NCBI RefSeq assembly: GCF_014204515.1
Contig: NZ_JACHLI010000027.1
Coordinates: forward strand, 1-64,000
Length of the DNA: 64,000 nucleotides
From: Pseudomonas nitroreducens
GTDB taxonomy: Bacteria; Pseudomonadota; Gammaproteobacteria; Pseudomonadales; Pseudomonadaceae
Reading direction: 5' to 3'
Under the pieces are notes generated by a model. That model was not told where the DNA came from. It was given only the letters and a program-made list of their open reading frames with translations, and searched no databases. The position numbers were made by a program, and so were the translations under genes. This document shows positions 7,269 to 16,397 of this stretch, piece by piece; within the stretch, counting starts at the first letter, position 1; the number at the start of each line of letters is the position of its first letter.

Positions 7269-9574
7269 CCCCGGACCAGATGAAGGATGCGTCGATGCTG
7301 GAGCTGTTCCGCCTGGAGGCGGAGGCCCAGACGCAGGTGCTGGTGCAGGGCCTGATGACGCTGGAGCGCAACCCCGGCCAGGCCGACCAGCTCGAAGCCT
7401 GCATGCGCGCAGCGCATTCGCTCAAGGGCGCGGCGCGGATCGTCGGCCTGGATGCCGGGGTGCAGGTCGCCCACGTGATGGAGGATTGCCTGGTCGGTGC
7501 CCAGGAGGGGCGTCTGCTGCTCACGCCCGGCCACATCGATGCGCTGCTGGCCGGTACCGATATCCTGCTGCACATCGCCGCCACCGATGCCGAGCGCGCG
7601 GCCCAGGCGCAGCAGGGTGTGCCGGCGATGGTGGAAAGCCTGCAGGCGCTGGTTGCCGGCCAGGCACCGGCACGCGCCGCGCCGCCCGCACCCAGCGCCC
7701 CGGTTACACCTCCCGCCGCCGAGCCGGCTGCTCCTGCTTTGCAACAAACCGTGCAGCAAGCTGTACAGGAGCCGGTAGCGACGCAGGAACCTTCGCGGCG
7801 GCGCCGCGCCAGCGACCGCGATGAAGGCGGCGAGCGAGTGCTGCGGGTCACCGCCGATCGCCTCAACCAGTTACTCGACTACTCCAGCAAGTCGCTGGTG
7901 GAGTCCCAGCGCCTGAAGCCGCTGCTCGACTCGCTGCAGCGCCTCAAGCGCGTCCAGGCCAGCGCCAGCCGGGTCCTCGATGGCGCCCGCGACGCCGCCA
8001 GCAGCGCCGATCTCGACGCCGAGGCGCAGGCCTACCTGGCCGATGCGCGCCGCCTGGTGGGCGAATGCCAGCAACTGCTCAGCGAGCAGATCGCCGAGCT
8101 GGACGATTTCAGCTTCAAGGCCGGCCAGCGCGCCCAGTCGCTCTACGACACCGCGCTGTCCTGCCGCATGCGGCCATTCTCCGACGTGCTCGCCGGGCAG
8201 GCGCGGATGGTTCGCGACCTCGGCCGCTCGCTGGGCAAATCGGTACGGCTGGACGTCGACGGTGCCACCACCCAGGTCGACCGCGACGTGCTGGAAAAGC
8301 TCGAAGCGCCGCTCACCCACCTGCTGCGCAACGCTGTCGACCACGGCATCGAACCTGCCGAGGTGCGCGCCCGCCATGGCAAGCCGGAGGAGGGCACGAT
8401 CCAGCTGCTGGCCCGCCACCACGCCGGCATGCTGGTGCTGGAGCTGCAGGATGACGGCGGCGGCGTCGACCTGGATCGGCTGCGCACGGCCATCGTGCGC
8501 CGACAGTTGTCGACCGAGGAAACCGTCGCCCGACTCACCGAGGAGGAGCTGCTGAGCTTCCTGTTCCTGCCCGGCTTCAGCATGCGCGAGCAGGTCACCG
8601 AGGTGTCCGGCCGCGGCGTCGGCCTGGACGCCGTGCAGCACATGGTGCGCCAGCTGCGCGGCGGCATCCGCATGGAGCAGGTGGCCGGGCAGGGCGCGCG
8701 CTTCCACCTGGAAGTGCCGCTGACGCTGTCGGTGGTGCGCAGCCTGGTGGTCAGCATCGGTGGCGAGGCCTATGCCTTCCCGCTGGCGCACATCGAGCGC
8801 ATGCGCCGGTTGGCGCCGGACGAGATCGTCCAGCTCGAAGGCCGCCAGCAGTTCTGGCACGAAGGCCGGCATGTCGGCCTGGTGTCCGCCAGCCAACTGC
8901 TGCAGCGCCCCGACGGCGAGGCGGCGCCCGACGAGATTGCGGTGGTGGTGATCCGCGAGCGCGACAACGCCTACGGCGTCGCCGTGGAGCGTTTCATCGG
9001 TGAGCGCACCCTGGTGGTGGTACCGCTGGATGCGCGCCTGGGCAAGGTGCAGGACGTCTCCGCCGGCGCCCTGCTCGACGACGGCACGCCGGTGCTGATC
9101 CTCGACGTCGAGGACATGCTGCGCTCGGTGGAGAAACTCCTGGCCACCGGCCGCCTGGAGCGCATCGACCCTACCGGTCGCCTCAGCGGCCCGTCGCGCA
9201 AGCGCGTGCTGGTGGTGGACGACTCGCTCACCGTGCGCGAGCTGGAGCGCAAGCTGCTGCTGGGGCGCGGCTACGACGTCGCCGTGGCGGTGGACGGCAT
9301 GGACGGCTGGAACACCCTGCGCTCGGAACATTTCGACCTGGTGATCACCGACATCGACATGCCGCGCATGGACGGTATCGAGCTGGTCACCCTGATCCGT
9401 CGCGACACCCGCCTGCAGTCGCTGCCGGTGATGGTGGTGTCCTACAAGGACCGCGAAGAAGACCGGCGGCGCGGGCTCGATGCCGGTGCCGACTATTATC
9501 TGGCCAAGGCCAGCTTCCATGACGAGGCCCTGCTGGATGCGGTGGTCGACCTGATCGGAGGAGCGCACGGGTGA
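7265..9574 (+). CDS. wspE: WspE, hybrid CheA-type histidine kinase with receiver domain
   Basis: 769 residues. Domains in order: Hpt phosphotransfer domain with the phospho-accepting His51 in AHSLKGAARIVG; a Pro/Ala-rich linker (about 130-175); a dimerisation helix pair; an HATPase domain with N-box HLLRNAVDHGIE, DDGGGVD and GRGVGLDAV glycine boxes; a CheW-like regulatory domain; and a C-terminal receiver with DDS at its start and the acceptor aspartate in ITDIDMPRMDG. WspE phosphorylates WspR and WspF. The start at 7265 is set by the ATGA overlap with wspD, not by the longer upstream frame. All catalytic motifs look intact. Confidence 0.95.
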   Translation: MTPDQMKDASMLELFRLEAEAQTQVLVQGLMTLERNPGQADQLEACMRAAHSLKGAARIVGLDAGVQVAHVMEDCLVGAQEGRLLLTPGHIDALLAGTDILLHIAATDAERAAQAQQGVPAMVESLQALVAGQAPARAAPPAPSAPVTPPAAEPAAPALQQTVQQAVQEPVATQEPSRRRRASDRDEGGERVLRVTADRLNQLLDYSSKSLVESQRLKPLLDSLQRLKRVQASASRVLDGARDAASSADLDAEAQAYLADARRLVGECQQLLSEQIAELDDFSFKAGQRAQSLYDTALSCRMRPFSDVLAGQARMVRDLGRSLGKSVRLDVDGATTQVDRDVLEKLEAPLTHLLRNAVDHGIEPAEVRARHGKPEEGTIQLLARHHAGMLVLELQDDGGGVDLDRLRTAIVRRQLSTEETVARLTEEELLSFLFLPGFSMREQVTEVSGRGVGLDAVQHMVRQLRGGIRMEQVAGQGARFHLEVPLTLSVVRSLVVSIGGEAYAFPLAHIERMRRLAPDEIVQLEGRQQFWHEGRHVGLVSASQLLQRPDGEAAPDEIAVVVIRERDNAYGVAVERFIGERTLVVVPLDARLGKVQDVSAGALLDDGTPVLILDVEDMLRSVEKLLATGRLERIDPTGRLSGPSRKRVLVVDDSLTVRELERKLLLGRGYDVAVAVDGMDGWNTLRSEHFDLVITDIDMPRMDGIELVTLIRRDTRLQSLPVMVVSYKDREEDRRRGLDAGADYYLAKASFHDEALLDAVVDLIGGAHG

Positions 9575-10578
9575 GGATAGGGATAGTCAACGACATGCCC
9601 CTGGCGGTGGAGGCCATGCGCCGGGCACTGGCGCTGGAGCCGGCGCACCGTGTCGTCTGGGTCGCGGCCAATGGCGCCGAGGCGCTGGAGATGTGCGCGG
9701 CGCAGAAGCCCGACGTGGTCCTGATGGACCTGCTGATGCCGGTGATGGACGGCGTCGAGGCGACGCGGCAGATCATGGCGCAGAGCCCCTGCGCGATCAT
9801 CGTCGTCACCGTCGACCTGGAACAGAACATGAGCCGGGTGTTCGACGCCATGGGCAACGGCGCCGTCGATGCGGTGAACACCCCGGCCATGGGCACCGCC
9901 GATCCGGCCGAAGCGGCCCGGCCACTGCTGCGCAAGCTGCAGAACCTGGCCTGGCTCACCGCCCCGCGCGATACCCGCCCGGCCACCAGCGTGGCGCCTA
10001 CGCGCAGGGCCAGTGGCGCGCGCCAGCTGGTCGCCATCGGCTCCTCGGCCGGCGGCCCGGCGGCGCTGGCCGACCTGTTCGCCCGGCTGCCGGCGGATTT
10101 CCCGGCTGCCATCGTGGTGGTCCAGCACGTCGACGAAGTGTTCGCCGCCGGCATGGCAGAATGGCTGTCGACCCAGTCGAAGATCCCGGTGCGCCTGGCC
10201 CGCAACGGCGAGTCGCCGCAGCCCGGCTGCGTGCTGCTGGCCGGCACCAACCACCACATCCGCCTGCTCAAGGGCGGCGAGCTGGCCTATACCGCCGAGC
10301 CTTGCGGGCATATCTACCGGCCCTCCATCGACGTGTTCTTCGACAGCGTGGTGCAGTACTGGTCCGGCGATGCCGTCGGGGTGCTGCTCACCGGCATGGG
10401 CCGGGACGGCGCCGAGGGCTTGAAACGAATGCGCGAGCGTGGCTATTTGACACTGGCCCAGGACCAGGCCAGCAGCGCGGTGTACGGTATGCCCAAGGCT
10501 GCGGCGGCGATTGGCGCCGCGGTGGAGATTCGCGCGCTGGGCGACATCGCCCGACGCCTGGCGGAGGTCTGCACCTGA
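9571..10578 (+). CDS. wspF: WspF, CheB-type methylesterase, negative regulator of the Wsp pathway
   Basis: 335 residues. Receiver domain (acceptor aspartate in LMDLLMPVMDG), then a CheB methylesterase domain with the catalytic triad visible: Ser in AIGSSAGGPAAL, His in VVQHVDEVFAAG and Asp in LTGMGRDGAEG. It demethylates WspA; loss-of-function mutants in P. aeruginosa and P. fluorescens lock WspR on and give wrinkly colonies. Here the reading frame is complete. The start is GTG overlapping the wspE stop (GTGA), with GGAGGAG upstream. Confidence 0.94.
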   Translation: MRIGIVNDMPLAVEAMRRALALEPAHRVVWVAANGAEALEMCAAQKPDVVLMDLLMPVMDGVEATRQIMAQSPCAIIVVTVDLEQNMSRVFDAMGNGAVDAVNTPAMGTADPAEAARPLLRKLQNLAWLTAPRDTRPATSVAPTRRASGARQLVAIGSSAGGPAALADLFARLPADFPAAIVVVQHVDEVFAAGMAEWLSTQSKIPVRLARNGESPQPGCVLLAGTNHHIRLLKGGELAYTAEPCGHIYRPSIDVFFDSVVQYWSGDAVGVLLTGMGRDGAEGLKRMRERGYLTLAQDQASSAVYGMPKAAAAIGAAVEIRALGDIARRLAEVCT

Positions 10579-10602
10579 GTGCAGGCTACGGAGCCCCTTT
10601 TG

Positions 10603-11628
10603 ATGAACCCCGTTTCCATGAACCCGAAGCAGAGTAATGACCCCGTGAAGACCCCAGGCGATTCCGCTGTGATGGTGCTGCTGGTCGATGACCAGCCGAT
10701 GATCGGCGAAGCCGTGCGCCGTGCCCTGGCGGACGACCCGAGCATCGACTTCCACTTCTGCTCCGACCCGCACCAGGCCATCGCCCTGGCGATCCAGATC
10801 AAGCCCACGGTGATCCTCCAGGACCTGGTGATGCCCGGCGCCGACGGCCTCTCGCTGGTCCGCGAGTACCGTGCCCACCCGGCCACCCGCGACCTGCCGA
10901 TCATCGTCCTGTCGACCAAGGAAGACCCGGCGGTGAAGAGCGCGGCGTTCGGCGCCGGCGCCAACGACTACCTGGTCAAGCTGCCCGATGCCATCGAGCT
11001 GATCGCCCGGGTGCGCTACCACTCGCGCTCCTACCTCGCCCTGCTGCAGCGCGACGAGGCCTACCGCGCGCTGCGCGAGAGCCAGCAGCAGTTGCTGGAG
11101 ACCAACCTGGTGCTGCAGCGGCTGATGAACTCCGACGGCCTCACCGGGCTGTCCAACCGCCGGCATTTCGACGAATACCTGGAGATGGAGTGGCGCCGCG
11201 GCGTGCGCGAGCAGACCCAGCTGTCGATCCTGCTGATCGACGTGGACCACTTCAAGGCCTACAACGACACCTTCGGCCACGTCCAGGGCGACGAGGCGCT
11301 GCGCCAGGTGGCGGCGGCCATCCGCGGCAACTGCAGCCGCCCGTCGGACCTGCCGGCGCGCTACGGCGGCGAGGAGTTCGTCATGGTCCTGCCCAACACC
11401 TCGCCAGGCGGTGCGCGCCTGCTGGCGGAGAAGCTGCGGCGCTCGGTGCAGGAGCTCAACATCAGCCACGAGCTGCCTGCGCCCGGGGCGCCGCTGACGG
11501 TGAGCGTCGGTGTGGCGACGCTGATCCCGCAGAACGGGCAGGCTTGCCGGCAGCTCATCGAACTGGCCGACCAGGCGCTCTACAACGCCAAGCACGGCGG
11601 CCGCAACCAGGTGGCCATCGCCGGCTGA
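10603..11628 (+). CDS. wspR: WspR, response-regulator diguanylate cyclase
   Basis: 341 residues, output of the Wsp pathway: phosphorylated WspR makes cyclic di-GMP. A receiver domain (VDD near residue 29, acceptor Asp74 in ILQDLVMPG) is joined by a helical stalk (RALRESQQQLLETNLVLQRL) to a GGDEF domain. The active site reads GGEEF, as in P. aeruginosa WspR, and an intact product-inhibition I-site RPSD lies five residues before it. ATG 10603 is preferred because GGAG sits 9 bases upstream; GTG 10579 directly abutting the wspF stop and ATG 10618 are alternatives. It is the last gene of the operon and no clear terminator follows. Confidence 0.94.
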   Translation: MNPVSMNPKQSNDPVKTPGDSAVMVLLVDDQPMIGEAVRRALADDPSIDFHFCSDPHQAIALAIQIKPTVILQDLVMPGADGLSLVREYRAHPATRDLPIIVLSTKEDPAVKSAAFGAGANDYLVKLPDAIELIARVRYHSRSYLALLQRDEAYRALRESQQQLLETNLVLQRLMNSDGLTGLSNRRHFDEYLEMEWRRGVREQTQLSILLIDVDHFKAYNDTFGHVQGDEALRQVAAAIRGNCSRPSDLPARYGGEEFVMVLPNTSPGGARLLAEKLRRSVQELNISHELPAPGAPLTVSVGVATLIPQNGQACRQLIELADQALYNAKHGGRNQVAIAG

Positions 11629-11698
11629 ACGGTCGGCGAACGGGTGGAAAACGGCTGGGGAGTGACGCCGGGCGGGGCATGGCGATCTGTCGTAAAGC

Positions 11699-11728
11699 TT
11701 TTTAGGGCGACGCCAGTTCACGTATACT
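11699..11728 (+). promoter_or_regulatory. candidate sigma-70 promoter for prfB
   Basis: TATACT at 11723-11728 is a good -10, with a poor -35 (TTTTTA at 11699-11704) 18 bases before it. It lies about 43 bases ahead of the prfB start codon in a 142-base gap. The -35 is weak, so this is only a candidate. Confidence 0.4.
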
Positions 11729-11770
11729 TGCCGGCTTTTCTACGCCCTTTACCCGTGAGAGATGCCCGCC

Positions 11771-12866
11771 ATGGAAATCCAACCGATCCTCAACAGCATC
11801 AAGGACCTCTCCGACCGTACCCATTCGATTCGGGGGTATCTTTGACTACGATCTGAAACATGATCGTCTGGTCGAAGTAAACCGCGAACTGGAAGACCCG
11901 GCGGTCTGGAACAAGCCCGAATACGCCCAGAACCTGGGCCGCGAGCGCGCCATGCTGGCGCAGATCGTCGAGACCCTCGACGAGCTCTCCGGCGGTCTGG
12001 CCGACTCCCGCGACCTGCTCGACATGGCGGTCGAGGAGAATGACGAAGGCGCCGTCGGCGACATCGAGGCCGAAGTCGAGCGCCTGCGCGAAATCCTCGA
12101 GAAGCTGGAATTCCGCCGCATGTTCAGCGGCGAAATGGACCCCAACAACGCCTACCTGGACATCCAGGCCGGTTCCGGCGGCACCGAGGCCCAGGACTGG
12201 GCCAACATCCTGCTGCGCATGTACCTGCGCTGGGCCGACAAGCGTGGCTTCGACGCCACCATCATCGAGCTGTCCGAAGGCGAGGTCGCCGGCATCAAGG
12301 GCGCCACCGTGCACATCAAGGGCGAGTACGCCTTCGGCTGGCTGCGCACCGAGATCGGCGTGCACCGCCTGGTGCGCAAGAGCCCGTTCGACTCCGGTGC
12401 TCGTCGCCATACCTCGTTCTCGGCGGTGTTCGTTTCCCCTGAGATCGACGACAGGGTCGAGATCGAGATCAACCCGGCCGACCTGCGCATCGATACCTAC
12501 CGCTCCTCCGGCGCCGGTGGTCAGCACGTCAACACCACCGATTCGGCGGTGCGTATCACCCACGTGCCGACCAACACCGTGGTGGCCTGTCAGAACGAAC
12601 GTTCCCAGCACGCCAACAAGGACACCGCCATGAAAATGCTGCGGGCCAAGTTGTACGAGCTGGAGATGATGAAGCGCAACGCCGCCTCGCAGGCTCTGGA
12701 AGACTCCAAGTCGGATATCGGCTGGGGCCACCAGATTCGCTCCTACGTGCTCGATGACTCGCGCATCAAGGACCTGCGGACCGGCGTCGAGCGTAGCGAC
12801 TGCCAGAAGGTTCTCGACGGCGACCTCGACCAGTATCTCGAGGCCAGCCTGAAACAGGGCCTTTGA
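11771..12866 (+). CDS. prfB: peptide chain release factor 2, made by programmed +1 frameshift
   Basis: RF2 recognises UGA/UAA stops. The gene is in two frames: 24 codons from ATG 11771 (MEIQPILNSIKDLSDRTHSI...) end at TGA 11843-11845; after skipping T11843 translation resumes with GAC at 11844 and runs to the stop at 12864-12866, for 364 residues, the usual RF2 length. The second part holds the GGQ peptidyl-hydrolysis motif (SSGAGGQHVNTTDSAVR) and the anticodon-like region with the RF2 tripeptide segment (HTSFSAVFVSPEID lies after it as RHTSFSA). prfB-lysS pairing with a 77-base gap is the same as in E. coli. Confidence 0.96.
11826..11846 (+). promoter_or_regulatory. prfB recoding site (+1 frameshift signal)
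   Basis: CGGGGGTATCTTTGAC (11831-11846) matches the conserved autoregulatory slippage site: an internal Shine-Dalgarno-like GGGGG, three bases, then CTT followed by an in-frame TGA with C after it. Low RF2 slows termination at the TGA and lets the ribosome slip from CTT to TTT, restoring RF2 synthesis. Confidence 0.95.
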
Positions 12867-12943
12867 TTCGCACCCGCCGGAGTGAGCGCGGCCCGTTCCG
12901 GCCAGTAACCCCTTTGATTTAGATGCCAGGCAGATAGACGACC

Positions 12944-14449
12944 ATGAGCGACCAACAACTCGACCAGACTGAACTGCAACAGGAAGAAAACAAGCTGATC
13001 GCCCAGCGCAAGGAAAAGCTTGCCGCCGTGCGTGAGGCCAAGGCCATCGCCTTCCCCAACGACTTCCGCCGCGAGAACTACTTCGCGGACCTGCAGAAAC
13101 AGTACGCGACCGCGACCAAGGAAGAGCTGGAAGCCGCCGCCATCCCGGTCAAGGTTGCCGGTCGCATCATGCTCAACCGCGGCTCGTTCATCGTCCTGCA
13201 GGACAGCAGCGGCCGCCTGCAGGCCTACGTGAACCGCAAGACCCTGCCCGAAGAGACCCTGGCCGAGATCAAGACCTGGGACCTGGGCGACATCATCGGC
13301 GCCGAAGGCACCCTGGCCCGTTCCGGCAAGGGCGACCTGTACGTCGAGATGACCAGCGTACGCCTGCTGACCAAGTCGCTGCGCCCGCTGCCGGACAAGC
13401 ACCACGGCCTGACCGACACCGAGCAGCGCTACCGCCAGCGCTACGTCGACCTGATCGTCAACGAGGAAACCCGCCACACCTTCCGCGTGCGTTCCCAGGT
13501 GATCGCCCACATCCGTCGTTTCCTGTCCGATCGCGGCTTCCTCGAAGTGGAAACCCCGATGCTGCAGACCATCCCCGGCGGCGCGGCGGCCAAGCCCTTC
13601 GAAACCCACCACAACGCGCTGGACATGGCCATGTTCCTGCGTATCGCCCCGGAGCTGTACCTCAAGCGCCTGGTGGTCGGTGGCTTCGAGAAGGTCTTCG
13701 AGATCAACCGCAACTTCCGTAACGAAGGCGTCTCGACCCGGCACAACCCCGAGTTCACCATGCTCGAGTTCTACCAGGCCTACGCCGACTACGAAGACAA
13801 CATGGACCTGACCGAGGAGCTGTTCCGCGAGCTGGCCCAGGCCGTGCTCGGCAGCACCGACGTGCCCTACGGCGACAAGGTCTTCCTCTTCGGCGAGCCG
13901 TTCGCCCGCCTGTCCGTGTTCGACGCCATCCTCAAGTACAACCCGGAGCTCACCGCGGCGGACCTGACCGACCTGGAGAAGGCCCGCGCCATCGCCAAGA
14001 AGGCCGGCGCCAAGGTCCTCGGCCACGAAGGCCTGGGCAAGCTGCAGGTGATGATTTTCGAGGAGCTGGTCGAGCACAAGCTGGAGCAGCCACACTTCAT
14101 CACCCAGTACCCGTTCGAAGTGTCCCCGCTGGCGCGCCGCAACGACAACGACCCGAGCGTCACCGACCGCTTCGAGCTGTTCATCGGCGGCCGCGAGATC
14201 GCCAACGCCTACTCCGAGCTCAACGACGCCGAAGACCAGGCCGAGCGCTTCATGCTGCAGGTCAAGGAGAAGGACGCCGGTGACGACGAGGCGATGCACT
14301 ACGACGCCGACTTCGTCAACGCCCTCGAATACGGCATGCCGCCCACCGCCGGCGAAGGCATCGGCATCGACCGCCTGGTGATGCTGCTGACCAACTCGCC
14401 GTCGATCCGCGACGTCATCCTCTTCCCGCACATGCGCCCGCAGGCGTAA
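12944..14449 (+). CDS. lysS: lysyl-tRNA synthetase, class II
   Basis: 501 residues. An N-terminal OB-fold tRNA anticodon-binding domain (about 55-160, VKVAGRIMLNRGSFIVLQDSS... type) precedes a class II catalytic core. Motif 1 is in FLSDRGFLEVETPMLQ, motif 2 is FRNEGVSTRHNPEFTMLEFY and motif 3 is GEGIGIDRLVMLLT with RDVILFP after it. It charges tRNA-Lys. It follows prfB by 77 bases, very likely co-transcribed, and is closed by the hairpin at 14470-14492. Confidence 0.97.
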   Translation: MSDQQLDQTELQQEENKLIAQRKEKLAAVREAKAIAFPNDFRRENYFADLQKQYATATKEELEAAAIPVKVAGRIMLNRGSFIVLQDSSGRLQAYVNRKTLPEETLAEIKTWDLGDIIGAEGTLARSGKGDLYVEMTSVRLLTKSLRPLPDKHHGLTDTEQRYRQRYVDLIVNEETRHTFRVRSQVIAHIRRFLSDRGFLEVETPMLQTIPGGAAAKPFETHHNALDMAMFLRIAPELYLKRLVVGGFEKVFEINRNFRNEGVSTRHNPEFTMLEFYQAYADYEDNMDLTEELFRELAQAVLGSTDVPYGDKVFLFGEPFARLSVFDAILKYNPELTAADLTDLEKARAIAKKAGAKVLGHEGLGKLQVMIFEELVEHKLEQPHFITQYPFEVSPLARRNDNDPSVTDRFELFIGGREIANAYSELNDAEDQAERFMLQVKEKDAGDDEAMHYDADFVNALEYGMPPTAGEGIGIDRLVMLLTNSPSIRDVILFPHMRPQA

Positions 14450-14469
14450 GCGCAGGAACAGCAGAGACA

Positions 14470-14492
14470 GGCCGCCCTCGGGCGGCCTTTTT
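14470..14492 (+). terminator. intrinsic terminator after lysS
   Basis: GGCCGCCC-TCG-GGCGGCC followed by TTTTTC, 20 bases after the lysS stop. A textbook terminator for the prfB-lysS operon. Confidence 0.9.
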
Positions 14493-14540
14493 CGTTCCTG
14501 CCGCGACCTGCTCTTCGCAGCGAACGCAGCGGGTTCAACC

Positions 14541-14685
14541 CGTAGGAGCGGACCCTGTCCGCGAAGTCCCGCCGACAACAGCGGCGGTGGAGGATGAACC
14601 CCCGTTCCGGGCAGCGCGCGGCGGACTCTACCGGCGCGCGAACATTCCGCCGCGAGAGATTTCGCGGACAAGGTCCGCTCCTACG
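14541..14685. repeat. pair of head-to-head REP palindromes
   Basis: A 25-base unit beginning CGTAGGAGCGGACC (14541-14565) occurs again in reverse complement at 14661-14685 with a single base difference. Each copy is itself an imperfect palindrome (GCGGACC..GTCCGC), and the 95 bases between them are rich in further complementary GC tracts, so the block can fold as one large cruciform. This is the Pseudomonas REP class built on GTAGGAGCG...CGCGAA. The stretch 14493-15009 contains no credible gene; beyond the REP pair I see only the upstream region of the TetR gene. Confidence 0.85.
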
Positions 14686-15009
14686 AAACCCGGTTGCGCC
14701 GGAGCGGGCGCGTTCCTGCAGGCGCTGCCGATCCTTCCCGGCGGCGGGGCGGCGATATCGAATGGCGGGTACGGCGAGTGCCTGAATAAACCGCCGGAAT
14801 CCTGCGGTATACCATCCGACGAAATGCACTCCGACGTCGTGGCTCGACCGAGCTGTGGCACGTCTCACACCCAGGCCTGATTCCGATCCGCCCTCTCTTC
14901 GCTGCAGGCCGCGTCATGCGCGGATGTCGCAGCAGCGAGACGGCGATTGTTTTCCCACTCAAAAGCCCGAACAATGCGCCATCAGGCCGTGCCGCCGGAG
15001 GTAATGCCA

Positions 15010-15726
15010 GTGACCCGAGTGTCCCCGCGAGACAGCGCCGCGCAAGTCGCCAGCGCCATCGCCGAAAGTGTCAAATACCAGGGCCGCAAGGCCAGCCGCC
15101 AGGGCAGCGAACAGCGCCGCCAGGCGATCCTCGACGCCGCCCTGCGGATCATCGTGCGTGACGGCGTGCGCGCCGTGCGCCACCGCGCCGTGGCCGCCGA
15201 GGCCGGTGTGCCGCTGTCGGCCACCACCTATTACTTCAAGGACATCCAGGACCTCATCACCGACACCTTCGCGCTCTTCGTCGAACGCAGCGCCGAAGCC
15301 CTGTCGACCTTCTGGGGCAGCGTCGAGGGCGACCTGCAGGCCATGGCCGCCGGCCTGGCCAAGGACGATCCACAGGCGCGCCACGAGCTGACGGCGAACA
15401 TCGTCGAGCTGGCGATCAAGTACGTGCAGGTCCAGCTCACCGAGCGCCGCGAGCACCTGCTGGCCGAACAGGCGTTCCGCCAGGAAGCGCTGCTCAATCC
15501 CAGCCTCAGCGAACTGGCCCAGCGCCACCGGCGCATCCTCTCCCTGGGCGTGGTGCATTTCTTCGAAGTGCTCGGTTCAAAGCAGCCCGAGCAGGATGCC
15601 CGGGTGTTGACGGCCATCATCCTGCAGATGGAGTATCAGGGCCTGCTGGACGGGGCCGACCACCTGCAGACCGACGAAATGCGTGCCATCCTTAGCCGCT
15701 ACCTCGACCTGGTGATGGGCCTGTAG
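15010..15726 (+). CDS. TetR-family transcriptional regulator
   Basis: 238 residues from GTG 15010. An unusually long N-terminal arm (about 35 residues) precedes the helix-turn-helix DNA-binding domain (RRQAILDAALRIIVRDGVRAVRHRAVAAEAGVPLSATTYYF, spread over about 35-78), then an all-helical ligand domain. A GGAGG site lies 8 bases before GTG 15010; ATG 15004 is only 2 bases from it and ATG 14974 has none, which is why the GTG is chosen. The ligand and targets are unknown. It matches PA3699 by position. The hairpin at 15747-15768 ends the transcript. Confidence 0.85.
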   Translation: MTRVSPRDSAAQVASAIAESVKYQGRKASRQGSEQRRQAILDAALRIIVRDGVRAVRHRAVAAEAGVPLSATTYYFKDIQDLITDTFALFVERSAEALSTFWGSVEGDLQAMAAGLAKDDPQARHELTANIVELAIKYVQVQLTERREHLLAEQAFRQEALLNPSLSELAQRHRRILSLGVVHFFEVLGSKQPEQDARVLTAIILQMEYQGLLDGADHLQTDEMRAILSRYLDLVMGL

Positions 15727-15746
15727 CTCCAGTTGCTGCATTCCAA

Positions 15747-15768
15747 CCCCGCCGGCCGGCGGGGTTTT
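15747..15768 (+). terminator. intrinsic terminator after the TetR gene
   Basis: Perfect palindrome CCCCGCCGG/CCGGCGGGG (15747-15764) followed by TTTTC, about 20 bases beyond the stop codon. Confidence 0.85.
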
Positions 15769-15833
15769 CGTATCGGAACTCCGGACGCTCCCGCGCATCG
15801 CATGCACAGGCGTCCGGACCTAAGGAGGGCGTG

Positions 15834-16397
15834 ATGAAAGTCTGGCGTGCACTGCTGCTGTTGAGCATCTGCCTGCTCAGTGGTTGCCTGGTGACGTTCA
15901 AGGACCCGATTCCGGCCAACGAGCCCGCACCGGCGCATCTGCTGGGCCAGTGGTCGCGGGTCGACGAGTACGGCGAGGAGCAGTTCGTCGAGATCACCCG
16001 TTCCGGCTCCAACCTCTACCGCGCCCTCAGCTACGTCGACAGCAAGGACAACACCGACAGCGTCGAGGACTTCGGCTTCACCGTCGCCCACCACGGCAAG
16101 CGCTGGTACCTGTCGGCCGGCCTGCCGAAAAGCATGGGCGGCAACTTCGCCCTGGCCGGCTTCGAGATCACCGACAAGGACGAACTGGTGATCTATAACC
16201 TGGATGTCGAGCACATCCTGCAGGACATGAAGGACGGCACGCTCAAGGGCGAGAAGGTCGACACCGAGCAGGGCGCCGCAGCCCTGGTCAGCAGCCCGCT
16301 GCCGCAGGTGATCGCCTACCTCAACGATCCGGCCAATTCCGATGTGTTCGTCGAAGCGCTGCGCTTTTCGCGCGTGACCCCGGGAGAACAGCAATGA
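15834..16397 (+). CDS. outer-envelope lipoprotein of unknown function
   Basis: 187 residues with a clear lipoprotein signal (MKVWRALLLLSICLLSGC; cysteine at about 18). The mature part begins VTFKDPIPANEPAPAHLLGQW, a small beta-rich domain containing GQWSRVDEYGEEQFVEI, typical of short lipocalin-like or 'LLGQW' lipoproteins, but I do not recognise a named family. ATG 15834 has AAGGAGG 5 bases upstream (a GTG three bases earlier is less well placed). Its stop overlaps the start of the QEGLA gene, so the two are coupled and may work together at the envelope. Confidence 0.8.
   Translation: MKVWRALLLLSICLLSGCLVTFKDPIPANEPAPAHLLGQWSRVDEYGEEQFVEITRSGSNLYRALSYVDSKDNTDSVEDFGFTVAHHGKRWYLSAGLPKSMGGNFALAGFEITDKDELVIYNLDVEHILQDMKDGTLKGEKVDTEQGAAALVSSPLPQVIAYLNDPANSDVFVEALRFSRVTPGEQQ

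Noticed and set aside
7871..9568. 565-codon minus-strand frame opposite wspE
   Set aside because: Antisense shadow of the kinase gene, no ribosome site or domain.
10579..10602. GTG start for wspR directly after the wspF stop
   Set aside because: No ribosome site at suitable spacing; ATG 10603 has GGAG 9 bases upstream and gives a length closer to known WspR.
12743..14671. 642-codon minus-strand frame opposite lysS
   Set aside because: Complement of a firmly identified gene; repetitive low-complexity translation, no domain.
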